In this document: positions 24,060 through 31,895 of the stretch, in pieces
Position numbering within the stretch: position 1 is the stretch's first letter
How the letters are laid out: each line of letters begins with the position of its first letter
IMG/VR virus record: IMGVR_UViG_3300038463_000730
Span: 1 to 64,000 of that record
Reading direction: 5' to 3' (one strand)
DNA: 64,000 nucleotides
DNA from: a virus
Made by a program: the position numbers and the translations under genes
The notes under the pieces: model-generated
What the model saw: only the letters and a program-made list of their open reading frames with translations
What the model was told of the DNA's origin: nothing
Database searches by the model: none

Positions 24060-24074
24060 CAATGGAATGGAGCC
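24060..24074 (-). promoter_or_regulatory. GGCTCCATTCCATTG element, copy 5
   Basis: Identical 15-mer at the start of the structured region, partly inside a perfect 22-bp palindrome (24070-24091). Best candidate for the promoter of the giant RNA. Confidence 0.55.
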
Positions 24075-24091
24075 TACCGATCGGTAGGCTC
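24070..24091. repeat. perfect 22-bp palindrome
   Basis: GAGCCTACCGA followed by its exact reverse complement. Overlaps the last five bases of the 15-mer element, suggesting a dimeric protein site or hairpin. Confidence 0.8.
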
Positions 24092-24179
24092 TGATTCTTG
24101 TGAGAGTAGATCGCGCGCCCGCGTTGCACGTACCATGCCAGCCCAATTTGACGCGAGACAGCAATGAGACGACGCGCTG

Positions 24180-24690
24180 CGTTATGGCATGTTTCGAGCT
24201 ATATAATGCATAAAAGATACCTACAATGTCTTTACAATAACATTGTAATTGATCTGGTATGATCTAAGCTATATATTGCACGGAACATACCAATCATACT
24301 CCAGGCCTGGCACGGAACTTGCCTGCCACCCGCCGCTGGCACGAATCTTGCCTGGATAGAGCGACAAACTGGTGAAAACTCTGGCAGATAACCTGGCAGA
24401 TAACCTGGTGAAACTCTGGCGGTAAAACTTGGCGAAACTGGGATCAACCCAGCTACGACTCCGATATTCCCCGGCATTGCCCAGCGCTACTGAATCAAAA
24501 CCAGATTAAGCACATCGGTTATTTCAATTTCTTTTGGGAAACTAAAGATCTGGACATAATTCTTGGTCTGGAACGGATCTCTAACCTCGTTTCTAGCCAG
24601 AAGCCAAACCGTTTCCAGTACTTAGCCGATAAAAAAGAAATTTTACGTATCTAGCTGGCCGTTCCTGCTCCCGAATCAGCATACCTTTGA
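24180..24690. other. strand-switch intergenic region with short direct repeats
   Basis: Gene-free junction between the minus block and the plus block. Contains AGCTATATAATGCA and AGCTATATATTGCA (24197, 24267), two similar 21-mers beginning CTGGCACG (24307, 24338), a 12-bp tandem pair CTGGCAGATAAC (24381-24404) and further CTGG/TGAAAC words to about 24450. AT-rich ends. Could be a divergent promoter region or replication origin; no SD-linked small gene was found. Confidence 0.45.
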
Positions 24691-24696
24691 GGATTG

Positions 24697-24936
24697 ATGA
24701 GTAAAGCTCAGGACAGGAGAATACGGCAGAAAAGGCTGCGATCGAAGCAGCTGGAAGAAGCTTTGATTCGCGGTGAGATTCGTTTCTATTCCTTCATGAC
24801 TGCGCGAGTTCTCAATACTATCGTCGGAATCGTTATCGGCTTTTTAGTCGTGACATTTCTCATCCTTCTATTCGTAAAAGGAATCGAATTAGAGAAGCTT
24901 CTAGAGTATATCTTTGACATCGATCCGGATGATTGA
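24697..24936 (+). CDS. single-span membrane protein, 79 aa
   Basis: First gene of the plus-strand block. GAGG 4 nt before ATG. Basic N-terminal helix (SKAQDRRIRQKRLRSKQLEE), a hydrophobic span at about residues 41-60 and an acidic tail. Orientation probably N-in. Function unknown. Confidence 0.65.
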   Translation: MSKAQDRRIRQKRLRSKQLEEALIRGEIRFYSFMTARVLNTIVGIVIGFLVVTFLILLFVKGIELEKLLEYIFDIDPDD

Positions 24937-24970
24937 AACGTAGTTCGAAACGTAGTTCGAAACGTATTAG
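24935..24970. repeat. 12-bp tandem repeat at a gene end
   Basis: GAAACGTAGTTC twice (24935-24946, 24947-24958), then a degenerate copy; overlaps the stop codon of the membrane-protein gene. Confidence 0.8.
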
Positions 24971-25284
24971 TCTGGTCATTACATTTGTTATCATTTGATA
25001 TTTGGATTCCTTCCTATTCTTTGATCTCCGGGCTTTGTTTTTGGGACGCCAGGAGAGGCAGCCGGAATCTAATCCTGGCTCCAATCCAATCCTCGCGGCA
25101 GGAACGTGGCAAAGAATAATGGTTCGGATCGGCTCTTGATAGGCCAGAACTAGATATTTCAGTCGAGCCAGCTCAATCTCCCGTTTAATAGAGCAAAACC
25201 TGAATCATTCGGGTCGTTCCGGTAGTCGAGTTCCCGGGCCGGTACAACAGGAGGGGAACGTGGAATCACGGGAAAAGATCTGGA
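24971..25284. other. intergenic, no gene seen
   Basis: Apart from a GGAGGGGAACG purine stretch at about 25251, no gene, strong hairpin or recognisable promoter was found. Probably the leader of the following gene. Confidence 0.4.
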
Positions 25285-26202
25285 ATGAAGTCCCTCCTAA
25301 AAGGCATGCCACCCGGAATCGTCGGGAAACCTATATTTGAAAACGGTCAGACTCGTTACAGGACAGCCGGGCCGGAGGGACCGGGATATTGGACCCGCAC
25401 GGAACAAGGCTATATGATCTGGGAAGGTGACCCGGCAAAACCTCAAGGAGAACTAAACCGAGCTAGTTTAGAAGACGCTCATCAGGAATTGATCCGGATG
25501 AAGCAACTACTTGATGAAAATTCTCCGCTTCCTCCTCTCCCGCCCATTCCACCGCTTCCAGTCTTGGATATGGATCCGATCCGGCCCACTCCTTACTTTG
25601 CGGAAGTTCTCCAGGCCAATCAGAATCGACTTAAAGAAGACCAGACGAACATGGAAAGGTTGGCTCGGAGCTATGAAAATTCTAGGCCTGAAATGAAATT
25701 GGAAGAAAACCCAAAACGTTTTTGCGAAACATGTTCGCAAGAATTACCAGTCTTGTTTACCGGTTCGTATCGAGATAATGCCAACCTGAATGCCAATCTG
25801 AATATTCGCGCAGTTAAAGAGTTAAAATCCATGTACCTGAAAAGTCTAGCACGAACCATCGGATTAACATTCCAGAAACGGATCATGATTCTCGGGCCAA
25901 ACGTTTGGTATTTTTTGATTGGGTTGTGGTTGTTGCTTCGTTGGGTATTTGTTCTCACGGTAGGAATTTGGTGCGCTGGAGATCTGGCGAACCAATTCTA
26001 CTTCCATTGGAACGTATCAGTATGGCATGAGGGAAACCTATCCATGCCGTATCTAGCTTGGTTTAGAACTTGGCTTCTTGGTTTGCCGGTTGTTGTTTTG
26101 TTCTTTGCCGGTTGGGGAATTTTCGGAGCCATTCATCATTTCGGGATGATGCATGTAAAATATCGGCACATCCAACTTCCGCCCGGACCGCCTCCCGGAT
26201 GA
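25285..26202 (+). CDS. two-span membrane protein with CxxC, 305 aa
   Basis: The N-terminal 80 residues are soluble; residues about 80-95 are a Pro/Leu linker (PLPPLPPIPPLP). A CETC pair lies near residue 148. Two hydrophobic spans sit at about 205-232 and 258-282, and the tail ends in QLPPGPPPG. Its stop overlaps the start of the first family A gene, so it may be co-translated with the array. No family recognised. Confidence 0.7.
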   Translation: MKSLLKGMPPGIVGKPIFENGQTRYRTAGPEGPGYWTRTEQGYMIWEGDPAKPQGELNRASLEDAHQELIRMKQLLDENSPLPPLPPIPPLPVLDMDPIRPTPYFAEVLQANQNRLKEDQTNMERLARSYENSRPEMKLEENPKRFCETCSQELPVLFTGSYRDNANLNANLNIRAVKELKSMYLKSLARTIGLTFQKRIMILGPNVWYFLIGLWLLLRWVFVLTVGIWCAGDLANQFYFHWNVSVWHEGNLSMPYLAWFRTWLLGLPVVVLFFAGWGIFGAIHHFGMMHVKYRHIQLPPGPPPG

Positions 26203-26639
26203 AGCCGGAACTTGACGAATGGGAAATTCCCGAGTCCGAACAGGTTAGACAATTGTTATCATTCCTTCAGTTTACCTCCGGTAAAAGTGCTCCAGTAATT
26301 AAGAAAATCGAGCGAGCCTTTTATTTACTAGGACATCGTATTCGATTCAACGAAGAAACCGTTCAAGCTAGTGGATGGTTCGGGTTTGAATTCGTTTGCG
26401 ATCGTTGTCATGTTTGGTTTTTCGTGCCGAGTTCGACATTGGAAAGTGACACGTTTAAAGGCAATAAGGTTTACTCCATCTATGCTTTGAATCGTTCGAT
26501 TCTTTCCGACGATCGTTCATTCGGCCCGCGAGTCTTTCGGGTTACGGATAAAGAAGAGGTCCTGACTCGTATTCCTCATCACAACATTGATTTCTTGAAA
26601 CCAAATTGGGTCTGTCATAAGTATCAGGTTATGGTATGA
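26199..26639 (+). CDS. family A protein, 146 aa
   Basis: First member of the array. LGH at residues 44-46, CDRC at 67-70, and C139 followed by seven residues to the end (CHKYQVMV). ATGA overlap with the upstream membrane protein. The one His and three Cys shared by the family could bind one metal; this is inference from conservation. Confidence 0.75.
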   Translation: MKPELDEWEIPESEQVRQLLSFLQFTSGKSAPVIKKIERAFYLLGHRIRFNEETVQASGWFGFEFVCDRCHVWFFVPSSTLESDTFKGNKVYSIYALNRSILSDDRSFGPRVFRVTDKEEVLTRIPHHNIDFLKPNWVCHKYQVMV

Positions 26640-26643
26640 TGGT

Positions 26644-26967
26644 ATGAGCGACGTTCCGATAAAAGTTCAGGAGCTATTCACAGCCAGATTACGAACCCTT
26701 GGTCATCGGGTCAACACATTCTATGAGTACGGTTATCATGATTTAATTGGTCAATGTTCTATTTGTTTGGCCAATTTTGCAATCGTACCGGGTGCCTCGA
26801 ATCGGCCCGGCATCCGTCATTTGTATTCTTTGCGCGAATTGCATCGACCTAGTTATCCTCGTTCTCTGGATATTTGGGGTTGTCGCGTTGAAGAAGGAAT
26901 CATAACCCGCGATATCAAGCTTCATTTCGCTCCATTGGTTTGTCCAAAGTTTGCGGCTTTTCTTTAG
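26644..26967 (+). CDS. family A protein, 107 aa
   Basis: LGH at 19-21, CSIC at 38-41, C100 seven residues from the end (CPKFAAFL). The gap from the CxxC to the tail is short. The next gene has AAGG just after this stop. Confidence 0.75.
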   Translation: MSDVPIKVQELFTARLRTLGHRVNTFYEYGYHDLIGQCSICLANFAIVPGASNRPGIRHLYSLRELHRPSYPRSLDIWGCRVEEGIITRDIKLHFAPLVCPKFAAFL

Positions 26968-26978
26968 ATAAGGTTCGG

Positions 26979-27218
26979 ATGCATCCCGAGTTCGTCATCT
27001 ATCGTCACGTCGGAGGAAAAAGTATCGTTCCGAAAGTTGAGCGGATCTTTCGTTTGCTCGGGCACCAAATCGAATGGAGTCCGTACATTCGTCATTTGCA
27101 TGTCGATGGTTACGATTTTCTTTGTAACCGGTGTTACGAGCGATTCTTTATGCCGAGTAAGAATTTCGCTCCTTTCTCGGTAGACATCGAGTATCCTCTT
27201 TATTTTGTTTGCGAATGA
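26979..27218 (+). CDS. family A protein, N-terminal part of a split member, 79 aa
   Basis: LGH at 27-29 and CNRC at 49-52 are present, but the frame stops (YFVCE) before the usual C-terminal cysteine tail. The missing tail is in the next frame, starting at an overlapping ATGA. Either a frameshifted member or two subunits. Confidence 0.65.
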   Translation: MHPEFVIYRHVGGKSIVPKVERIFRLLGHQIEWSPYIRHLHVDGYDFLCNRCYERFFMPSKNFAPFSVDIEYPLYFVCE

Positions 27219-27361
27219 AATGGTCTTTCGATATCGGTGACTTCAAACTTGGGAATTGGATGTTCCAGGTCACGGATTTTGTTGGAGAGGATCTGACTTG
27301 GGATGGTCTAGCTTTTCTTCGGCCTCAGTATCTTTGCAAACGGTTTCATGTTCTTCTTTGA
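27215..27361 (+). CDS. family A C-terminal part, 48 aa
   Basis: MKWSFDIGDFKLGNWMFQ... ending CKRFHVLL, the family tail with its cysteine eight residues from the end. Lacks LGH and CxxC, which are in the overlapping upstream gene. Together they make one normal-length member. Confidence 0.55.
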   Translation: MKWSFDIGDFKLGNWMFQVTDFVGEDLTWDGLAFLRPQYLCKRFHVLL

Positions 27362-27394
27362 CGATTGCGCCGGATTTACATTTATAACCAGATC

Positions 27395-27805
27395 ATGACT
27401 CCGGTTTTTCGCGCCTCTCAGATTGTTCTGGAGATCAACCGACATCTTCGAGTGTTTGGTCATCGGATTTCTCGTCTCGTAACCGATTCTGGAAAAGAGC
27501 TTGGAAGTCGTGGAGCACGGCGTTGGCGTCCCGGAACGGGCAGTCGCTTTGCCAATTGCGTTCATTGTCATGTTCGACTCGAAGCATTTTTGTTTCATTC
27601 CGGTTCTGGTGATGGAATTTCGAATATGTTTTGGGTTAGTAAAGTGGAGAAAGTTTATCGGCCCGGTGGATATATTACTCGATTCTTCCAGATAAAAGAA
27701 ACATCTTCCGGATTTGCTTTGGATGAACCGTATGCCAAATTACTAGAGCGACGTCAGAAGTATCCTGAGATATTGGTTTGTACCAGGATTGCTGCGTTCT
27801 TATGA
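27395..27805 (+). CDS. family A protein, 136 aa
   Basis: FGH at 21-23, CVHC at 55-58, C129 with the tail CTRIAAFL. An Arg/Gly-rich loop lies between the His and CxxC. A TTG 30 nt upstream is an alternative start. Confidence 0.7.
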   Translation: MTPVFRASQIVLEINRHLRVFGHRISRLVTDSGKELGSRGARRWRPGTGSRFANCVHCHVRLEAFLFHSGSGDGISNMFWVSKVEKVYRPGGYITRFFQIKETSSGFALDEPYAKLLERRQKYPEILVCTRIAAFL

Positions 27806-27817
27806 TCAGTACAATTC

Positions 27818-28018
27818 ATGTTAGGTCGAACACATCGCATACTGGTTAAGCATCGGCCCGAGTTGGACTCAATCCATTGGAGTTTATTTGTTTTCGGAAT
27901 CAAATGTTCGATAGCGATCTGTCGAGATCTGCTTAGTGTCTTCTCCTACCGGTACCGAGGTGATGCATGGCTCAAGATAGCGAAGAGGTTCTTGCGGCTC
28001 GATATCGGAGAGAAATAG
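27818..28018 (+). CDS. doubtful small protein, 66 aa
   Basis: Open frame MLGRTHRILVKHRPELDS... with no SD; overlaps the next, better supported gene by 52 nt. Kept because the space would otherwise be empty. Confidence 0.3.
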   Translation: MLGRTHRILVKHRPELDSIHWSLFVFGIKCSIAICRDLLSVFSYRYRGDAWLKIAKRFLRLDIGEK

Positions 28019-28179
28019 ACGCTTGGAAACGAATTCTGGAAGCTGGTGAGAAAACAATTGATCCGGATCGGGAACACGATTGGGAGGATATGTGTTACGG
28101 ATTCTTTCTTGCTTTAGCGCCGAATCAACAAGTCGCTGAAGAGTTGACGGTATATTGTTACGATCATAACTTACTGTGA
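27967..28179 (+). CDS. hypothetical helical protein, 70 aa
   Basis: GAGGTGATGC precedes ATG. MAQDSEEVLAARYRREIDAW..., acidic and helical; ends YCYDHNLL. Not a family A or B member. Function unknown. Confidence 0.65.
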   Translation: MAQDSEEVLAARYRREIDAWKRILEAGEKTIDPDREHDWEDMCYGFFLALAPNQQVAEELTVYCYDHNLL

Positions 28180-28198
28180 GGACCGAGGCGAAGCCAAG

Positions 28199-28483
28199 AT
28201 GAACGAATGTAAATACTGTTCTCCTACAGGTGCCGGAACGACTCGCTGCGATAATCCAAATTGTCGTGCTCCGACACTGGATGAGCTGAATCAGATGAAT
28301 GGGATCAGTCCTTATCGAAGTCCTCATGTTCCTGAGTACAAACTTCTCTCCAGCCATCACAGCATGAAAGACCTGGAGGAACATGTCAATTCTGCCTCCG
28401 GCGAAGGATTCGAGCCGCTCATGATGACCGGAACCGGTTCGGGCCACGGTGGGTACGTTTTCGTATTGATGGTTCGACGGTAA
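28199..28483 (+). CDS. zinc-pair plus DUF4177-like protein, 94 aa
   Basis: The N-terminus has CKYC and CDNPNC (residues 4-22), a probable zinc knuckle. Residues 45-94 (EYKLLSSHHSMKDLEEHVNS, GEGFEPLMM, YVFVLMVRR) fit the DUF4177 pattern of strand, helix, G-x-G-aromatic and strand. A second DUF4177-like gene is at 31896. Confidence 0.65.
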   Translation: MNECKYCSPTGAGTTRCDNPNCRAPTLDELNQMNGISPYRSPHVPEYKLLSSHHSMKDLEEHVNSASGEGFEPLMMTGTGSGHGGYVFVLMVRR

Positions 28484-28490
28484 CGAAGTC

Positions 28491-29108
28491 ATGATCGACG
28501 GGTTAACTTACATTCCCGGGTTCATCACGCCGGAGATCGAATCAGATCTGCTGACCGCGATCGATATGATGCCTTGGGATATGAGCTTGAAGCGTCGTAC
28601 CCAACATTATGGTTACCGTTACGATTACACTCAGAAGTCGATTGATCGATCTCAGTTTTTGGGTCCGTTTCCTTCTTCCTTTGATGATGTGGTCCGGTTA
28701 CTTAAACCGTACGGAACGTTTGATCAATGCATTATCAATGAATACATGCCTGGTCAAGGTATCGCGGCCCACGCCGATTGTATTCCGTGTTTCGGGCCAG
28801 TCATTTGTTCGGTTAGTCTCGGATCGACATGTACGATGGACTTTGCTAATTTTCGTAACGAGAAGCCTTACCGTCGAGCCGCGATCGAATCGTTGTTCCT
28901 CGATGCTCGTAGCTTGATCATTCTTGATGGTTCGGCTCGATACGATTGGACTCATGCCATTCCGGCTCGGAAGCACGACGAGATGATTGAGCGCGGTCGT
29001 CGGGTCTCGTTAACATTTCGCTCGGTCATACCCACGGTCATACCCACGGTCATACCCACGGTCATACCCACGGTCATACCCACGGTCATGCCTTCGGTAC
29101 AGAAATGA
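28491..29108 (+). CDS. AlkB-like 2OG-Fe(II) dioxygenase, 205 aa
   Basis: Iron-site residues in order: H94xD96 (AHAD), H155 (WTHAIP), and R-x-S-x-TFR around 170-177 for 2-oxoglutarate; N83-E84-Y85 matches the AlkB NxY motif. AlkB enzymes oxidatively remove alkyl groups from DNA or RNA; a base-modifying or host-interaction role is also possible. The C-terminus has five VIPT repeats from a perfect 12-bp DNA repeat, a tail not seen in AlkB. ATG at 28491 follows the upstream stop by 7 nt. Confidence 0.82.
   Translation: MIDGLTYIPGFITPEIESDLLTAIDMMPWDMSLKRRTQHYGYRYDYTQKSIDRSQFLGPFPSSFDDVVRLLKPYGTFDQCIINEYMPGQGIAAHADCIPCFGPVICSVSLGSTCTMDFANFRNEKPYRRAAIESLFLDARSLIILDGSARYDWTHAIPARKHDEMIERGRRVSLTFRSVIPTVIPTVIPTVIPTVIPTVMPSVQK
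29024..29095. repeat. 12-bp tandem repeat, five perfect copies plus a variant
   Basis: GGTCATACCCAC from 29024 to 29083, then a changed sixth copy. Encodes the VIPT repeats at the AlkB-like C-terminus. Confidence 0.95.
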
Positions 29109-29114
29109 ACTCCG

Positions 29115-29474
29115 ATGAAATCCGATATCAAGAACCTTAAGCGCTTCCGAAGTCGGGTTAACAAAATGGCCAACCAATATGAGCTGGATAAAGCTCGCGA
29201 GTTGTTAACCATGTTCGAATGTGAAAGTTTGATTGACGTCGTATCTGCTTCATTGCCGCGATATCTTCTTCGTAACTGGAGGCTGGTCGAGTTTAAACAG
29301 CAAGAGACAGCGTACGATTCAACATCGTTTTGGAAGTTTCGTTATGGTCGTCGGAGGTTCTTTTGTCACTTAACCGTTAATTGCTACGATATTGTATCGT
29401 ACGTCAACTTCGAAGACCCGGAAAAGTACGAAGAAATCGAACGCCAGATTAAACGTTACGCGCAATACATGTAA
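29115..29474 (+). CDS. hypothetical protein, 119 aa
   Basis: Basic N-terminus (KSDIKNLKRFRSRVNK), then helix and strands with WRLVEFKQQE and WKFRYGRRRFF. Lacks LGH, CxxC and the array tail, so not family A. An internal ATG at residue 18 is a possible start. Confidence 0.65.
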   Translation: MKSDIKNLKRFRSRVNKMANQYELDKARELLTMFECESLIDVVSASLPRYLLRNWRLVEFKQQETAYDSTSFWKFRYGRRRFFCHLTVNCYDIVSYVNFEDPEKYEEIERQIKRYAQYM

Positions 29475-29481
29475 GCAACGT

Positions 29482-29778
29482 ATGAGTAATCAAGCTACCA
29501 AACTCGCGACCGTTCTTCTAGAACGCCTCGGCCACAAACCATCAGCTTGGACCGTGACCTCGCTCGGGTTCGATATTACGACTTGTACCGTATGCGATGC
29601 GCCGTTTCTCGTCGATAGCCGTGGTACTAAGATCATTCTCTCAACAACCGGCTTAATGAGTATTAGTGGTTGGGAGAAGACTTATACATTTAAACCAGAA
29701 GACGTTACATACTTTATTCGCCAGGTTGCTCGCCGGTTTCCTTGGGCTTTTTGCTTGAAGTTTCAGGTTATGGTATGA
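29482..29778 (+). CDS. family A protein, 98 aa
   Basis: LGH at 16-18, CTVC at 35-38, C91 with tail CLKFQVMV. One of the shortest complete members. The tail codons CAG GTT lie just before the ATG of the next gene, which overlaps by ATGA. Confidence 0.75.
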   Translation: MSNQATKLATVLLERLGHKPSAWTVTSLGFDITTCTVCDAPFLVDSRGTKIILSTTGLMSISGWEKTYTFKPEDVTYFIRQVARRFPWAFCLKFQVMV

Positions 29779-30152
29779 AACGCGATTCGATCAGCTTCTT
29801 TATTGAGAGGGACTCGGATCCATCTCATCAGAAATATGCCGAGCAGTTCATCCGTTTACTCGGCCATCGAACCAGTCCGTGGATCCTGGAACGCGCTCAT
29901 CCGAACTATGGTTCGTATTCCGGTATGTATCATCTTACTCGTTGCGCTCATTGTGACATGTTGTTCGACGTCAAGATCTATCATGATTCGGCCGATGTAA
30001 ATGCTGCCGATGGCTTAATGATATATTGGCGTAAGCACGAATATTCTGGCGAGAACGATGCCGATTTGGTCACTCGAATCAATAAAACGGCCAAAATGAT
30101 GCGCCAGCACCGAACCCAAGTCATCTGCCCGAGATTAACGGTATTGCTATAG
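29775..30152 (+). CDS. family A protein, 125 aa
   Basis: LGH at 29-31, CAHC at 57-60, C118 with tail CPRLTVLL. ATGA overlap with the preceding member. Confidence 0.75.
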   Translation: MKRDSISFFIERDSDPSHQKYAEQFIRLLGHRTSPWILERAHPNYGSYSGMYHLTRCAHCDMLFDVKIYHDSADVNAADGLMIYWRKHEYSGENDADLVTRINKTAKMMRQHRTQVICPRLTVLL

Positions 30153-30164
30153 AGTAGGTTACGC

Positions 30165-30575
30165 ATGAACATCAAGCCCGAAGCACTATTTAAGAAGTTT
30201 CTCGAACGAATGCAACACACATATTCGATTCAGAAGAAGAAACCGACATCAAAACCAAACATCCACTTTGATGATGCGGAACTTCGTTTCGAAGAGATCG
30301 TTCGTGCTCGGTGCCATACTTGTCTTCGTGAGTACCGCCTGCTACTTACGAAAGAGACCAACTATACCAAAGTAGGTAAGGTAGGTCACACGTACGAAAT
30401 CCGTGTCAACGGTAATAAACAAGACAATGTATCGTACAACCGTTTGTTGTTTGGATTCGAGGGAGAGTTCGTCGATAACGAGATCATCATCCCGGAAGAT
30501 TGGTTTACTTCGGCTTACAAGATTGCGATGGAAAAGAAGCTATCTACCTGTACTAAATTCGATGTGATGAAATGA
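30165..30575 (+). CDS. divergent family A protein, 136 aa
   Basis: CHTC at 50-53 and C129 with tail CTKFDVMK are kept; LGH is replaced by MQH at 16-18, keeping the His. A Lys-rich insert follows. Confidence 0.68.
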   Translation: MNIKPEALFKKFLERMQHTYSIQKKKPTSKPNIHFDDAELRFEEIVRARCHTCLREYRLLLTKETNYTKVGKVGHTYEIRVNGNKQDNVSYNRLLFGFEGEFVDNEIIIPEDWFTSAYKIAMEKKLSTCTKFDVMK

Positions 30576-31030
30576 GAAAACCGACTCATCTTCAAGAACT
30601 TCGCGCTTGGGCTCACGAACGAGCTAGATTGATCGGGCATTCAATAACTATTCCGAACCGATATTCTTTTGAGCCCGGAAGGCATCTTGGTTATTTAAGT
30701 TCTTGCGCTCATTGTCCACAGAAGTTTGTATTGTGTTTGGAACGGCGCCAACTTCAAAAAGACATATCCTATTCCGGCAAGTTCTCGCTTGAGACCGGTC
30801 ATCTCCTGTACCTGACCGATCAATATACCGAGGTTAGGAATGTCACGGGTTACCTTCGATCGATCTTTGGGCAAGAACTAAACAAGAAACGTTTCTCCGA
30901 TCTGCCGAGCTACTTTCATATCATCGGTGTCCACTGCTATCATTTGGATCGAACCATATCGATGGATGAACCGATGAAGAAACCGAGGACGAAGAAGTTC
31001 TTGTGTCCTCGGTTGAAGACGTTTTTATGA
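30572..31030 (+). CDS. family A protein, 152 aa
   Basis: IGH at 21-23, CAHC at 45-48, C145 with tail CPRLKTFL. Extra His/Cys-containing segment near residues 110-120. Overlaps both neighbours by 4 nt. Confidence 0.75.
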   Translation: MRKPTHLQELRAWAHERARLIGHSITIPNRYSFEPGRHLGYLSSCAHCPQKFVLCLERRQLQKDISYSGKFSLETGHLLYLTDQYTEVRNVTGYLRSIFGQELNKKRFSDLPSYFHIIGVHCYHLDRTISMDEPMKKPRTKKFLCPRLKTFL

Positions 31031-31500
31031 AAAACTACCCTGAGTCATTTTCTCATTATCCATGGTACATGGCATTCGAATACATCATCAACATGATGCG
31101 AATTGCGTGCCATCATCGGATGCAAATAGACGATACACCGCTTGTACGCACGATCGGAACCGACCAAGCATTTCTTGCCAATTGCATTGCTTGTGAAGCA
31201 ACGTTTATTATTATGTATCGCGCTTATTCTGGTGGAGCGGCTTCCATATGGGTTATGCAAACAATGGATTACGAAACTTTACAAACCAAAACTGATGTAA
31301 ACTTGATGTCTATTAACGGAATAACCGATATACGTAACGCATTCGGCACAGATGTCGTGAATAGTCTGCCGAATCCATTAGATGGACATTGGGTTGTTCC
31401 GGTAATGGTTCTTTACCAAGATGGTCTGGTTATTACACGACGAGAGCAAGATTATACGGACCAGATCAACTGGTGTTCGAGATTCAAATCATTCTGGTAA
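31027..31500 (+). CDS. family A protein, 157 aa
   Basis: CIAC at 53-56 and C150 with tail CSRFKSFW; the His motif is degenerate (CHH at 28-30). ATGA start overlap. Confidence 0.7.
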   Translation: MKNYPESFSHYPWYMAFEYIINMMRIACHHRMQIDDTPLVRTIGTDQAFLANCIACEATFIIMYRAYSGGAASIWVMQTMDYETLQTKTDVNLMSINGITDIRNAFGTDVVNSLPNPLDGHWVVPVMVLYQDGLVITRREQDYTDQINWCSRFKSFW

Positions 31501-31589
31501 TCCGAAAACTATCTTGCATGAATTTAGTCGAGATCCATCGGAGTTATTCGTATAACCGAACTAACGTGTAAACCGCTGATAACACTCCG

Positions 31590-31880
31590 ATGTCATATTC
31601 CTACACAAATTCCGTTATACCGAGCAAGTCACGGCGTTATGCTTTGCCTTGGGAGTTGAAAAACGGTCAATATATCCGCAGACTTTTTGCCGGAGAGACC
31701 GAATTAACTCCAATTATTTTGACGTTTGATTCTTTCCGTTGTTCATGGACGAGTCGCCCCGAATCCGCCTATTACGTTGGAATGTGTACCAGTCTTGAAG
31801 GAGCCAAATCAACGGCCGAGCGGCGTTTGAAGAAAATGGGGTTCCTATTCATAAGCAAACGTTTGGTTTGTATGTTGTGA
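31590..31880 (+). CDS. family B protein (Pro-Trp type), 96 aa
   Basis: RRYALPWEL near residues 15-23, a CSWTS core, then a helix (AKSTAERRLKKMGF) and tail KRLVCML. Shares the N-terminal PW and the C-terminal helix-G-strand with six other genes. The tail resembles the family A tail without its fixed cysteine. Confidence 0.68.
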   Translation: MSYSYTNSVIPSKSRRYALPWELKNGQYIRRLFAGETELTPIILTFDSFRCSWTSRPESAYYVGMCTSLEGAKSTAERRLKKMGFLFISKRLVCML

Positions 31881-31895
31881 TGACGTGAGGATCTG

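Noticed and set aside
22715-24091. CRISPR array or direct-repeat array
   Set aside because: No regularly spaced identical repeats; only the five 15-mers, which are unevenly spaced across 3.8 kb.
29115-29474. Membership in family A or B
   Set aside because: No Gly-His, CxxC, Pro-Trp or tail motif; similarity is limited to Trp/Phe content.
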